A stretch of DNA of 64,000 bases from the NCBI GenBank assembly GCA_024305745.1, contig JAHRBS010000003.1:806001-870000 (forward strand), in the 5' to 3' direction. This DNA comes from Polyporus tsugae. Taxonomy: Eukaryota; Basidiomycota; Agaricomycetes; Polyporales; Polyporaceae. Positions 35,732-47,803 of this stretch are shown one piece after another. The position numbers and the translations under genes were made by a program. The notes beneath the pieces are model-generated. The model saw nothing but the letters and a program-made list of their open reading frames with translations, was not told the origin of the DNA and searched no databases. Numbering within the stretch: position 1 is the stretch's first letter; each line of letters starts with the position of its first letter.

Positions 35732-36291
35732 ATGAAAAGACGACCTGGGGAACTGGGATCCATATACGTAGAAGATTGGCTAGATATGGAAGGACACCAT
35801 TGCATTCCTTTGGCGCGCCAATGTGATCCCGTACGTGTATTGCGTGTTCTGTGAACTCAATGTACGGTCCATTACGTATAGGTGGAATTTGAGTGCGGTG
35901 CAACCCAGCGAGTAATCGATGGTCAAGCATGTGAATCCACCGTTGTCCTTAAATTACCTCAACACAGAGGTTCGCAATACATCACCCGTTCAGCACGGTG
36001 CTTGATGGCCTGGATGGCAAGCCCTCCGGCTGGGTTGATGGAGAGGCGCGGCGGCCACCACTGTATCCGTTCTTCGTTCTTCGACAAGATATCGCCCTCA
36101 TGCGCGAAGAGAGCCCAAAACACGTTCCAGTCGAACGGCGTATTGCGCTGCTTAGTCAATTCATGGAAGGAGAACAGGTTGTTCGTGACATGTCGCGAGC
36201 GTGGGCGAGCGAATGTTCCAGGAGTGGGGCAGGATTGAAACTGGTACGTCTGAGCGCTATGGTACAACCGGTACTCTCACACATATACTAA
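35732..36291 (+). CDS. Uncertain gene with a weak HMG-box-like segment
   Basis: A possible first exon (35732-35830, MKRRPGELGSIYVEDWLDM...) ends at a good GTACGT donor. Further right, the frame at about 35998-36291 reads ARRPPLYPFFVLRQDIAL, then HVPVERRIALLSQFMEGEQV and VRDMSRAWASE. This has the layout of a divergent fungal HMG box (P-x-x-x-F-x-x-x-R, then VERR and a W in helix 3), but I could not join the exons in frame. The opposite strand is also open here. Treat it as a hypothesis. Confidence 0.25.
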
Positions 36292-36403
36292 TACATAGAG
36301 TGATGATAGGTAGATTTATTGATCCAGGAAAAAATGGGGGATGGATGTCCGAGTCGTCCTGAACTTGAAAGTCAGACCGAATTATCGGTCGTATCGCCTC
36401 GCG

Positions 36404-38033
36404 TTACAGCTTGAGATCGACCTGTGTTGTACGGCGCCATCAGTCTGAAGCACTACAAACGGGAATCGCACGCTATAACCATACCTTTAGGATCGCAGTA
36501 TCCAGCCTGATCGGCAAGCTTTGGGAGAGGGTGTATAAATTCTTCACCTCCTGGCGCGGCCCAGAAGACAGCGACGTCCCGGTACCCCGCCACTGGATGT
36601 ACTCGGGCAGCAGCGTGCGCAATGCAGAGATTGTACCGTCTGCACCGCGTACAGCTGGGTCTCCAATCTTGTCCAGGAAAGAGTTGAGTGACCACCGCCG
36701 CTCGTCTTTCGCTCCCGTCGCAGGCAGCGGTGCACCCCGATTATCCGCATACTGAGCCTTAACCTTGTCGAACTCCGCCTTGAGGGCGTCATGACACGTG
36801 CTGTAGTACACGAGCAGGCGATGATACGCCAGTGCCGGCGCGTTCTCCATCTCGGCGCTGTACCGCACGCAGACAGCGCTGGGCTGGTTGAGAACTAGCC
36901 TCGCAGCGTTTTTGGCGAGGATGTTGAGACCGGCTTCGGCTGCGACAAGGTATGCATCCAAAGGGCTGCTTGTGGCGAGAGCATCCCAGCGTGCCCGAAC
37001 TACGCTGAGGCCGTGGGTCATCTCGTATTTCTCCGCCACGGCCATCATGCGGGACAGCATGAAGAGGGAAGGAGAGCGCGGATGTTGTTCTGGTAGCTGT
37101 ACGCCGGAGTAACAACAAATGTCGAGTAGGGCCCAAAGGATATCACTCGGCTCATCGAGATGTAAGACCAGAAGAGGGCTTGCGGCTGACTGACACGGTC
37201 CGTCGACGGGTAACGAGCTCGAATAGGCGACGGAGAGCATGGAGGCGAGTTTATCGCGCAACACTGGCGAGGCCATGGCGAGTACGCAGCGATGAGCAGG
37301 AGCCTCCGCTCCGTTTGAGGAGCGTACGATGACGTCTCGATACGGTACCGTACGAAACGCGCCGTTTGTCGCCTCCGACCCCGCGTTTTGGGGCTCCGCA
37401 AACTTGAACATAGCCCCTGGGTCGCGAGTGAAAGCCAGTTTGTTCCGATTCCGACAGAACGCCCTCAGCCGGAAGTAGTCCCCTGCAGATACTCCTTGGA
37501 GCATTCCATCGCCGGGGGTCGCGTAGCTGATCGAACCTGACGAGAGTAAGACAGCTTGCGGCGTGCCGCGCAACGTCCTCGAGGCGCAGACGGCACGCGA
37601 TGGCCCAGACACGCAGCGCGTTTTCCCCGAGAAGGTTGATCGGGGCACGGAGATCGTTCTTCAGAGTTTGTATGGGCAGCTCAAGTTCATATTTCTGTGC
37701 TGCAAAGAGGGCGGCCTCGATGGAAGCAAAAGAGCCGGGCGGGGGCTTGGGGACGGGGTAGATTAAGATTAGGAGCGTGTAGAGGGTGTCGCTGAGTTCT
37801 GTGATGTCGATGATGGGTTTTTCAGAGTCGGCTGAGGAATGAATGTGGGAGAGTGCAGTGCTTTCTGGTTGGGGAAGGGAAAACATGTCGCGGAAGAAAG
37901 GGGATGCTTGGGAAATGATGACGCTGTGTACGTGGTAATGAACATGATCAGAAGTGCGAATGACGATGTCCGCGCTGTCTTGATTGAAGGGAAAGGGAGC
38001 CGTCACCGGTTGAGTTGCAATTGTGTTTGACAT
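36404..38033 (-). pseudogene. BTB/POZ-domain protein with frameshift (copy 2)
   Basis: This is a two-BTB gene. The first frame (38033 down to about 37560) holds BTB domain 1 (FPFNQDSADIVIRTSDHVHY, then VIISQASPFFRDMFSLPQP) and NALRVWAIACRLRLEDVARH. The frame then shifts by one base, and relative to its paralogues about 40 residues are missing. The second frame resumes at MLQGVSAGDYFRLR with BTB domain 2 (DVIVRSSNGAEAPAHRCVL) and the helical C-terminal part (ALAYHRLLVYYSTCHD). A 63-bp intron (36422-36484) leads to a micro-exon encoding VDLKL and stop. All other parts are intact, so this is either a recent pseudogene or a single sequencing or assembly error. It is divergent from the dehydratase gene. 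Confidence 0.75.
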
Positions 38034-38712
38034 TGCAGTGAATGGGCGATGGGAGAGTGGTTGTGTACTTCTTCAAGTTGTGCCGCCGGTTTGGGGAGGT
38101 ATGGTCGTGTCAGTGTGCGGATTTCACCAAGACTTCGCCGAAGCTATATCTTCTCGCACGTTTCTTTCCTTGTCGAGCTGCAGCAGTAGGGAAGGATACT
38201 GTAGATAGCTAGCAACAAAGCGACAGGGATGTACTGAGAGTGACGATCAGAGAGGGGTCTCCCGGGTGGTGCACTGTGGTGGTTGGCCTTCATGGCGTTG
38301 CATCCTTGCCGACAAGCTTGAAGCTTGAGGTTCGATACGGCCAATGGCCATTCGTGTCTTCTACCTTTTTCTGTCCTCTCAGACAACCAATATCTTCAAC
38401 GTGGATTGTCAACAGTTAAAAAAGAATTAAGTGCGAGCTATCTGAGGCAGGAGATGACGGGGTGATAAACAAGCAGCAAATGAGTTTGAACATTGGTGCG
38501 TATTACAAGCGCCGAGGAGATGACGTCAGACGAGCGGTTGAGAACGGAGAACGGATTGCATAGAACCGACTACGACGTTGTACGACCACACGCGGCGCTC
38601 CCGACAGTCTCCCAACACCCAGCATAGACTCTCTCGATTGTTCTTGATGCTCTATTGATACTAAAACTAGCACACCCCCTTCGCCGTACTCAGGAACCAC
38701 GACAGGCCCAGA
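38034..38712. other. Divergent intergenic region
   Basis: This is shared upstream sequence of the frameshifted BTB gene (minus) and the NAD(P)H-hydrate dehydratase gene (plus). No other feature was seen. Confidence 0.5.
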
Positions 38713-40094
38713 ATGCCCGTTCCGAAACACATCTTCAACCAGATCAAGGCGATCATCCCCCCACTGAACGGCACATTGCACAAGGGCCAGTCAGGCCGTG
38801 TCGGCGTGCTGGGTGGTGCTCTAGAGTATGCCCCTTGCATGACATGCCCGTCCACCTGCTGAAAGGGCTGCAGTTACACCGGCGCGCCCTTCTTCGCCTC
38901 CATGTCCGCGCTCCGATACGTAAGTTGGCCTCAGCTATCGTTTCAAGTCCGACGTGCTGAAAACCATACAGGGAGCAGACCTCTCTCACGTCATTTGCTC
39001 TCCCACCGCAGCTGGGGCCATCAAGTCCTACTCGCCAGACCTCATCGTGCACCCCATCCTCCGCGAAGAAGCGTATGCCTTCTCTTCAGAAACTTTTCTA
39101 CACTCAACGCCGACCACTGAACCTTGGCTCTACATTGTATCAGCCCCCCGGACTCAGTCAAGGAAGCGCTTTCTGGGCTCCTCTCACGTCTACACGTCCT
39201 GGTCATCGGCCCCGGCCTTGGACGCGAAGACTACATGCTCACGTTCGCGAAGCTCGCGTTGAACATCGCCAAGGAGCAGGGCATGTACGTCGTCATCGAC
39301 GCGGACGGGCTGTACATGGTCGGCCAGGACGTGGCGGTCATCAAGGGCTACAGGCGTGCAGTCCTCACGCCGAACGTGGTGGAGTTCAAGCGGCTGAGCG
39401 AGCTCGTCGTGCGTACCACTCTTCCGTCTATTAGCCACCAACCTGTAATGGCTCACGCGTATGCAGAATATCGACCCGGACACTCCCCTGGAGGAGCGTG
39501 CAATGCGTGTCTCTCGTGCGCTGGGTGGTGTGACGGTGCTGCAGAAGGGCAGCGTCGACAGGATCTGCACGAACATGGGAAAGGCGACCAAGGAGCAGGC
39601 GGCGCTGAACCAGATCAAAGAAGGCGAAAGCACGGAGGAGTTGGTTACCGTCGACATTCCGGGTGGCTTGAAGCGATGCGGCGGTCAGGGCGACATCTTG
39701 AGCGGTGCCGTGGCGACGGTCATGGCTTGGGGAAAGTGCTACGAGACGGGGGCATTTGGGTGCGTGTCACCTTTCGCTGTGTCTCCCTGATGCAAATGTT
39801 AGTGAGGACTTATGAGGTCGTGCGCAGGGATGGGTCTATCCCGCCGTCGAAGATACCCCTCTTGGCCGCCGTTGGCGGATCGTTGTTGACAAGAACCGCC
39901 TCACGGCTCACGTATACCAAGCAAGGAAGGAGTGCGTCACTTTCGTCGGACCTTCTTTGTGAATCCGTGGTCTGATGTGAGTCCCAGGTATGGTAACAGA
40001 GGATATGCTTCTCGAACTTGGACACGCATTCGAAGAGGTTTTCGGCGGAGGGGAAGGCGGCGGAGGTGCTCCCGTCAGGGATGTCAAGTTGTAA
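38713..40094 (+). CDS. NNR2: ATP-dependent (S)-NAD(P)H-hydrate dehydratase
   Basis: This metabolite-repair enzyme uses ATP (or ADP) to dehydrate damaged NADHX/NADPHX back to NAD(P)H. At least six exons occur. The first ([20 protein letters not shown]) ends [10 protein letters not shown]. The next give [14 protein letters not shown], then [20 protein letters not shown]. The ribokinase-like core has [21 protein letters not shown] and [12 protein letters not shown], then [14 protein letters not shown] and the nucleotide/catalytic motif [12 protein letters not shown]. The last exons hold [19 protein letters not shown] and end APVRDVKL. All landmarks of the CARKD/YKL151C family are present in order. 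No targeting peptide is obvious. Confidence 0.92.
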
Positions 40095-40523
40095 ATAGGT
40101 GTATGAGAATCTAGAAACGATAGGCACCCCTCGGGCCGTAAGGTGTGTAATAAATTAACTTCATCCATATGAATAGACTAGCAATCTCCTCTTCAAGACC
40201 GCTCTCATCATGATCAACGTCCGACTCACAGGCTTCGTGCGTTGTATGTAGGTGCATGTTTGCTGAATCATTTTGCCCGTAGGGAGGTTCTTCGCGCTTC
40301 CTCGCTCTACGCGGGCCCCCTGGCGTTCAACCCTGAGAGGTCCATCGTCGTCCCAAGGAAGGAGATTGAGCGTGGAGCGCTTCAAAGACACGCAAGAAAT
40401 CCATGATCTCCCACCATGAGCCGCGCTGCGGTAGGCGTCCTGTTTACTATATATGCTGCTCTCGCCTCCCCGCAGCGCACCCAGCCCTCCTTTTCAGCGA
40501 CCTCATCGTCCAACAACAGGACC
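40095..40523. other. Short intergenic region
   Basis: A tiny possible two-exon frame (40210-40419) is not convincing. The ATG at 40416 is in frame with the BTB gene but gives an unconserved extension, so it is treated as leader. Confidence 0.45.
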
Positions 40524-42317
40524 ATGTCCGAATCAGCTTCAAACGCGTCCCTCCCTACGATCGCTCCTCACCCGTTCGACCAGCCCTCGGCAGACATCAC
40601 GCTACGCACTTCGGATCTGGTCGACTTCCATGTCCACAGTCAGATCCTCTCCCAAGCTTCCCCGATTTTTGCGGACATGCTCTCCCTTCCCCAACCTCCT
40701 TCCGGTTCAAACACCCGTCCAACTGTAGACGTCGCGGAGAATTCCCGAACACTCGAGCATCTTTTGCGCTTCTGCTATCCCGTGGCGAAGCCACAGCTGC
40801 CGCAGCTGGCGGACGTCGCTTCGCTGTTGGAGCTGGCGATGAAGTACGAGATGATGGGGCCGTTCACGCTGGTTATCCCCAATCTCCTCGATTTCGTCCC
40901 CCACAGCCCGTTGGGGGTGTGGGCGGTCGCATGCCGGTGCGGAATAAAATTTGAGTCCGTCGCTTGGTATGCAGCTTTTTCGATGGTGGTGATCTCCAAG
41001 GACCGCCGCGAGGTGCCCAAGGGCTTGCGTCGCTGCTTGAAGGACGTACCCTCTTCAAGCTCGTATCCTTTAGCTCCTCTTACGCTCCTGAAATCAATGT
41101 TACACAAGGACGGAATCGACACCTTGCGCGGCGTCTCCGCCGGAGACTACTACCGCCTCCTGGAGTATCTTCGCGCAGGAAACGAGCAGTCGCATGCAAG
41201 ACTCTTGCAGGTACCTGCAGTAACTTCCCGTCCCTCCGACACCACCTCCGAGACACCGTCGCTTGACGAAGTAATCCCTCGCTTCCCGCGGCCGGATATG
41301 AAGATACAGTGCTCGGACGGGACACAACACCGCGCGCACATTGTATTTCTTGCGATGCATTCCCCAACTCTCAGACCCCGCATTCGCGCTGTGGTCGCCG
41401 CTGGCCGGTCAACGCGTAACGTGGCCACGGCTCCCATCGACCATTCGAACGAACAACGTCTGCCTGTGCTCGAGATGGACGTCGATTCTGCGACGCTATC
41501 CATGTTGCTCGCCCTTTGCTATTCCGGCTGTGGGGGAAACTTTCAGCTGCCGTCCGACCTCCGCCTCCTCACCTCGACACTCGTTGCGGCCAGGAAGTTC
41601 GGTATGGAGAGGGTGGCGGAGGCCGCGAGGGAGCGGTGGGAGCGAGCGGCCGATTCCAAGCCGCTCGAGGCCTATTTTGTCGCCATCGAGCGCGGGCAGA
41701 ACGACTTGGCCGAGTTCGCGGCGCGGAAAGTCCTGGAGGGCCCCATCGCCGGTGTCTACGTCCGCAGGATGGAGGCGTGCCCCGCGCTTGCGTACCACCG
41801 CCTCTTGGAGTACTACCGCGCGTGCGCGCAAGCCGTGGACGACGCCATGCAGGCTGCGGTGAGACGGCTGAATCGCGACATACTCGCCTTGATGCTCACG
41901 GCCACTGGCACTAACTCCGACTACCACGGATCATGCTGCCGGCGGGGAGAGCTGGACTTTCCGCAGGGCTGGCAATTGGGGAGGCACTTGTTGGACTTGT
42001 CCGCGGGGGTCACGGTGGACGTTCAAGCTCAAGTTCGCGATTCAAGTTCTCCCCGGGCCGGGAGCGGTGGGTCTGGAAGCGGGATCAGGTTCGACCTCAC
42101 GCTGCCTGCGTTGCTCCGCAAGTCGTCTTCCGTGTGGCCGCGCTGTTGCCAGAGCACATGCCGGGGGTATGCGGAGGTGTTGGTGGAGTTGGGCGATTCC
42201 CTACCCCAAATCATTGCCGACGCTGTCGCTACGGTGAGCCCAACTCGGCCCCCCACTTCACGTTAACACCATGAGCCTTACGGTGCGCCTTTATAGATAC
42301 GGCTTGAGCTTGAATGA
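40524..42317 (+). CDS. Tandem BTB/POZ-domain protein (copy 3)
   Basis: The gene encodes 576 residues in two exons. BTB domain 1 spans about residues 10-120 (HPFDQPSADITLRTSDLVDF, then SQILSQASPIFADMLSLPQP). A linker and helical region follow (LGVWAVACRCG). A GVSAGDYYRLLEYL motif precedes BTB domain 2 at about 255-370 (MKIQCSDGTQHRAHIVFLAM, then LALCYSG). A C-terminal helical region follows (ALAYHRLLEYYRAC). A 63-bp intron (42234-42296) leads to a 21-nt terminal exon (IRLELE and stop). ATG 40524 (MSESASN) is chosen because paralogues start close to the PFDQ motif. BTB domains mediate dimerisation or cullin-3 binding. The role of this double-BTB fungal family is unknown. It converges on HMG-CoA synthase. 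Confidence 0.8.
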
Positions 42318-42718
42318 TGGAATGGTTGAACATAAGTTACCACAGCATCGACACTCTTCACAAGCTTTATGACCTCGGCTGAACCGCGGAAACTCAGATT
42401 AGGATATTATAGAAGCGCATTCGTGAATCGTGAATACTTCGCGAGACTACGGGCTCGTCTAGTAGTTGCATTGCCAAGTATCTTGAATTAGTCATACATG
42501 CATCTCAAAGCATCATCGACGGGGCGAACTCTAAACCTGATCTCCATGCAAAGCGCGTAACGTGAGCGTAAACGTAAGTAAACAATGGGTGTAACTTTAG
42601 CGTGGTATGCGGCGTGTATGATTAGTTGTGTATGCGCGTGGGGGGAGATGAAAACTGTAGTAGGTGCGAAAGCGGAGAGACGGCGAGCGAGGGAGACGGG
42701 AAGCGAGCCTGCGGACGT
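42318..42718. other. Intergenic 3' region shared by copy 3 and HMG-CoA synthase
   Basis: The stretch from about 42450 to 42718, together with the adjacent coding exon, is the source-like counterpart of the duplicate at 2672-3140. Shared strings include GTCTAGTAGTTG and ATCGACGGGGCGAACTCTAA. Confidence 0.75.
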
Positions 42719-44502
42719 TCACGCTTTCGGCGCGCGGGCATACTTGCGGCGGTACTTGCTGTCGATGCTTTCGAGGTAGTACCCGCCCGGCCAGATGTTG
42801 TCGACCGAGCCCTCGGGGACGTACGACCCGGCATTGTGATTCTTCTCCCGAAGCTAGAAGAGGAAGGAAGCGTGCTTTATAAGCTACACATCCAAAGACC
42901 CAAAGAATACAGTAAACTCACCGTGAGCGAGTCGACGTACTCCTGGCACGGCACGACGGTCATGCTCTCGAGCCTCCTGATGAGGTCGAGCTTCTCCTGG
43001 ATCTCCGTCGTGTCGCCCTTGGCCTTGATCGTGAAGAACGAGCTCGCGAGCCCGGAGCCGAACGCGAACATCGAGATGCGCTTGCCGCGGAGCTCCGCGG
43101 GCTCGACGCTCGAGAGCAGGCTCGCGAGCCCGCCGTAGAGCGACGCGGTGTACATGTTCCCGCAGCGACGCGCGCAGCGCATGCCCTTTTCAACCGTGCC
43201 GTCGAACTCGGCCTTCGCGACCCCGATGAACGTCTTCTCGAGCGTCTTGTCCGTCAGCGACGCCTTGTACGGCTGCGCGAGCCACGCGGCGCGCTCGGGC
43301 ACCTGCGCATAGCGCGGGGCGTCGGGGTTCGCGAGGAAGTCGTTGTAGACGAGGCGCGCGTGCGCCTTCTGCACCATCTTGCCGTAGGGGGAGTGGAAGA
43401 CGGGGTAGTCGATGTCCGCGAGCGAGAACGCGGGGCCCGCGGCCTTCTTCGCCTTGGCGTGCTTGGTGCGGTACGCCTTGTAAGACGCGTCGATGGCCGA
43501 GATATACGCCGAGATGGAGAGCGGGCCATCGACCTCAGGGTACTCCGAGTCGAGCTTGGGCTTATAGAAGTCGTACGTGTTCGCCATATGCGTGCCGTGG
43601 ATCGCTGTGAAAGCAGAGAGACGCGTGTCAGCGATCTACTCGGACGCGTGCGCGCCAAGGGTCAGGGATGGAAGATCGACTGGGCCGATAGCGGTTTGGG
43701 GAGGCGCGGTCCGCGAGAACGGAAGCGCGGTGGGAACGCCGGAAGAAGTGGGAACGTGGAATGGAAAGGGGAAGGGAGCGTGTGGGAATGAGCAGACTCA
43801 CGTTCGAGCACGAGAGGTGCGTTGGGACCGATGAGTATCGCGACAGCGCCGGCACCGCCAGTCGGACGCCCGCTGCCCTCTGCGTAGATGGCGATATCGC
43901 CTCCGACGACGATCGCATTCCGGCCGTCCCAGGACGAAGACTCGATCCAGTTGACGGCGTTGAAGAGGGCGGCAGTAGAACCATAGCAGGCATTCTTGGA
44001 GTCGACACCCTCGATGTCGGTGTTACCAGCCTCGGCGAAGTAGTCCATGAGGTGGGTTTTGGTGGATTTTGACTTGTCGATGATCGTCTCAGTGCCGACG
44101 TCAATGCGACCAATCGACTTAGGGTCAATATTGTACTTTTCGATGAGGGACGTGACGGCTTGGTGGGGAGGGCGTAAGGCCGAGATGTGGCACGCGAGAT
44201 GGGGAAACGAGGCTCGTACCGGTGAGGGCGAAGGTGTTGATGTCCTCGCGGTCGTCGCAGCATGCCATGAACTTCTGGCCAAGACCGATGGTGTACTTGC
44301 CCTTGGGGACGCTATCGAAGACCTCGAGCTCCTCCTCCGAAATGCACTGTGGGGCTTGTTCAGAAACGTTGGGCACGCACGACAGCGCGTAGGCACGTAC
44401 ACGTTTGGGGAAGTACATCTCCATTCCGAGGATACCGACGTCCTTGGGACGCGCGGGGGCCTCGACATCCTGGCTGGTGGAAGCGTTGAGGGGGACGGTC
44501 AT
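42719..44502 (-). CDS. ERG13: Hydroxymethylglutaryl-CoA synthase
   Basis: The enzyme condenses acetyl-CoA with acetoacetyl-CoA to HMG-CoA, the entry to the mevalonate/ergosterol pathway. ATG 44502 starts [20 protein letters not shown], then [13 protein letters not shown]. After an intron comes [20 protein letters not shown]. The active-site region has [20 protein letters not shown] with the catalytic Glu and Cys. The intermediate [20 protein letters not shown] and [19 protein letters not shown] are present. A large exon begins [12 protein letters not shown], and the last begins [15 protein letters not shown] and ends [10 protein letters not shown]. All core motifs are present. The last intron's 3' half and the last exon are duplicated at 2672-3140. 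Confidence 0.94.
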
Positions 44503-44607
44503 GATTGCTAGGGTGGACGAAGAGGAGAGCGGTAAGGCTGGTTTTGGGTGTGACGAGGGAGGATGGAGAGAAGGAGCGAAATGCACTGAGCAGGGAGAGA
44601 TTAGGCG

Positions 44608-44720
44608 TTATATAGACGAAATCACGGATGAGACGAGAGTCGGGTATTATTTTGATGAGTGGGTGGTCGTACCACCGCAAGCTCTCGCTCTCTGGCGCCA
44701 ATTCTCCCGCTCCTGATTGG
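44608..44720 (-). promoter_or_regulatory. HMG-CoA synthase core promoter (TATA, CCAAT)
   Basis: On the minus strand TATATAA (complement of 44608-44614) lies about 105 bp before the start codon, and a CCAAT box (complement of 44716-44720) about 100 bp further upstream. Spacing and order suit a strong fungal promoter. No experimental support is available. Confidence 0.5.
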
Positions 44721-45984
44721 CCCGCACCCCGCGAGCGCCCGTGGATCGGACGACCTTCCTCTGCGGACGCTGTGCAACATGGCTTGTTTCCGTCCGCTGC
44801 ATACCGGATTTCCGTCCATATCGTCGCATTCCCCTGTCTCGCCCTTGTCTTGGTGGTTTCATTCCCTTCCTCACAAAACAATAGCGCGCTGCCGGTCGCC
44901 GGAAACACGAGGGCCCCTCCCTGTCTCGCTACTTCCCAATGCCGTATAGCTCGAGGCCTCGCGGCGCCTCGCATGGCCAGCACGACTCAAGGCCTTATAC
45001 GTCCTCGTTATCTGTTTTGCTCCCCGACAGGCAACAAGGATGCCAGCCTCCACCAGATCCGAGCCTTCTTACGACATAGAACCGTGCGCATCACACCATG
45101 CCCGAATCATCAAGCTTGCATCAAGCTTGGCCTCTGTCTTGTGCAGGCACACGTTTCGTCTTGGGGGAACGATCTCTGCGGTCTGATACTTGTCCCGCCA
45201 TCTCGTCTTCTCGAGGCTGTCATTTTGAACCCAGGCCACAAAATAACCTCAGGCCTATCAAACCGATTCTCAACTCAGCTCGCGCTAGGCCACCCCGTTA
45301 ATGCCGGGGCGCACACGTGGCGAAAACTGTATTGCGGTGCGTGGTTCTTCCGTGTGCTGGCTGGTTCCCTTCAGATTCTTCAGAACTCCCGTCACCGCGT
45401 CTGTTCTGCCTGCTGCCTTGAATTTGTATTGCACTCCATCGCACTCCTGCATTGCTTTACCTTGGCAGCAAGCGCTCCGCACGGTGTTCGGTTTGGAACG
45501 GAATCTTGTCTTTCTTGTGTCCGTACCATCGCTATACCCTGTCCAGTGACGTGAGAGGTGGTGGAACTTATTCGTACCGCCTGATATTATTTAAAGCTTC
45601 ACAGCTGGCGACAGATTCTGTCCACAGCCATTGCTGTCGGAGGGAGGGAGAAGGTGGACCACGCAGAGACCCACCCTTAATGCGTGTTGACTCTGGTACA
45701 TATAGGTAGGGGCTTGCCTTCGTCCACTGCAGTCCAAGACCTCTTCTCGTTCGCGCGCAGCCAGTGAAGGCGGCCGCTGAGCCGGTCGCTCGAGAGCAGT
45801 GACTTTCCAGCCCGTTCTCAATCTATGGCCCTTGGTCGTAACCGTCCAGACGGTTGTATAATTCTTGGAAGGGGATCGTGTCGGAGTGCAGTCCGTCGAT
45901 GATGCTTTGACATGCGCATATATAATTTCCAGCAATGTATCAATCTACCGACACTCTACAAGAAGTCCGCGAGAGGCATGCACG
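44721..45984. other. Intergenic region upstream of HMG-CoA synthase
   Basis: A 308-codon plus-strand frame (44628-45554) crosses this region but has no domain and looks like a chance frame in GC-rich DNA. ATCACACCAT at 45090-45099 resembles a sterol regulatory element (8 of 10 matches to ATCACCCCAC). It is too far upstream to weigh heavily. Confidence 0.4.
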
Positions 45985-47803
45985 TCACCGAAGATCCAAC
46001 TTCACCTGTCGGCGGCGTCAATGAGTACGGCGGTGCCGTGTGGACCTTTTGCTTGAAACTTACTTTATTGATGGCATCGTCGATCTCCTGTGGCAGGCTC
46101 TCTAACAGGCTCTCCAAATCGTCGTTGAACTTCTTCCTGAGACTCGGAGGACCCACCGCACTACTGTACGAGGACCAGCGAACGGCGCGCCCGTGGTCTG
46201 CCTTCGGCGCGACCTCGCGCCTTGCCAACTCCTCTCGCCGACGATTCAGCCCATCCGTGACGGTCTGGTACATTCGCGCGGCCGTCTCAGCATCAGGCTG
46301 TCCCGCTTTTGTCGCTCTCTGGGACGCGGTGAGCTCCCAGGCCTTTGTCGTCTTCTCCATCGCCTGAAGCGCTGCGCGGGAGCACGCGTCGACGTAGACG
46401 GAGAGCTGGTGATATGTTCGGGCAGGCGCGTACTCCATAATCGTCAAACACCATGTGGCCCATTCTTCCGGCCTCCAAAGCCATCGTAGCGCCGCTGTAG
46501 CAGCGACGGCTGCCGCGCCGCGCATGCCTGTCTTGCGCGCGAGAAAGTAGGAGTGGTGTGGGTGGGTGGGGGCCAACAACTCCCATTGCGCGGAGGCGAG
46601 GTCGACGGCGGGTTGGATCTTGTATTTCGTTGCCACGGCCAGCAGTTCGATGCAGTCGGACGAGCGTCTGCCAGGGCGGTTGCTCTGTGGGCGAACGTGA
46701 TAACAAATACCTAGGAGCGTAGATATTGCGCCGGAAGGACCTTCCAGGTTGAGAACGGGGAGCGCGGTCGTGAGGTGCTCTGTTAGGGGCTGGGAGGGCT
46801 GCGAACTCGCTCGAGCGGCATTCATCATCTTGATCTGCGCATTCAGGACGGGGGAGTACAGTGACAGGACACTTTGGTGTACCTCGAGCTCTGTCCCGTC
46901 TTTGCAGCGGCATAAGATATCTGATGAAGGCGCGTCTTCGGAAAGGCACCCGATGAACGAAATTCCTTCAACGTCCGCGAATGGGAGATGTTTGAATGCT
47001 CTCCGGTTAGCGATCACGCTCACTTCCACCGGCGTAGTCGCCACCTTTGGAGGCCTCAGAAGCGCGAATCCGTCTGATTTCGGGAGCGTGTGAGTAGCCC
47101 CCGCTAGTGCGCTCCCCGTTTGGACCGTACTGGGGCTGGCGCGACCAGTTGCCGTACTGTCGTCTCCGCCTCCAGAGCGGACGAACTGCAGTAGACGAAA
47201 ATACATCCCTGCAGAAATGCCATCTAACCCCTGCAGAGTCTTCGGAACGTTGGGGAAGAACAGGAGCTTCTCTCGGTCGCCTTCCGGGATGGACGCTCGT
47301 AAAGCCTCCGCGCCGCGCCGCGCGACGTGCTCCAGGCCGTGGCGGCACCCGAACGCCCACACCTGCAGCGGGCCCTGCGCCGCGCACTCGAGGAGGCGCG
47401 CGGTGAGCACATCGGTCGGCCACCCCATATCGTACTTGATCACGGCCTCGAGTACGGGCTGGATCTCGTCCGGGTGGCGCAGCTCGGCTTTGTGTACTGG
47501 GTAGCAGAGCCGCAGCAGCGGCTCGAGGGCTTTGCTGTTCTCTGCGACGTAGACGACTGGGCGAATGGGGGAAATGGCCTTGTCATCGGGCTGCTGGCGG
47601 TCGGGCGTAGTAAGGGGTTGTGGGAGCTCGAACATGGTCGCGAAGACCGGGGAGGCTTGGGAGAGGATCTGGGTGTGGACATGGAACTGGACGGAGTCGG
47701 ACGTGCGGAGGGTGACGTCTGCGGAACGCTGGTCGAACGGGTGGGGAGCGTCCCGGGTTGGGGTGGTGTATTGGCTGTGCATCGAGTATGGTGCGTTGGT
47801 CAT
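45985..47803 (-). CDS. Tandem BTB/POZ-domain protein (copy 4)
   Basis: The gene encodes about 586 residues in two exons and is the closest intact relative of the pseudogene at 795-2622. BTB domain 1 is near residues 20-135 (PHPFDQRSADVTLRTSDSVQ, then TQILSQASPVFATMFELPQP). The conserved LQVWAFGCRHGLEHVAR and GISAGMYFRLLQFVRSGG follow. BTB domain 2 is near 295-410 (DILCRCKDGTELEVHQSVLS). The helical C-terminal region has ARTYHQLSVYVDACSRAAL. A 58-bp intron (46006-46063) precedes a 21-nt terminal exon encoding VKLDLR and stop. Reading through the intron would give an alternative tail ending at 45956. The function is unknown, with a protein-protein interaction role likely from the fold. Confidence 0.82.

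Noticed and set aside
40210..40419. Tiny two-exon gene (MINVRLTGFVR plus a second exon)
   Set aside because: The splice sites are acceptable but two frames are equally open and no similarity is recognised. It is probably leader sequence of the BTB gene.
44628..45554. A 308-codon plus-strand open frame upstream of HMG-CoA synthase
   Set aside because: No domain, no coherent composition, and it overlaps the HMG-CoA synthase TATA and CCAAT boxes.
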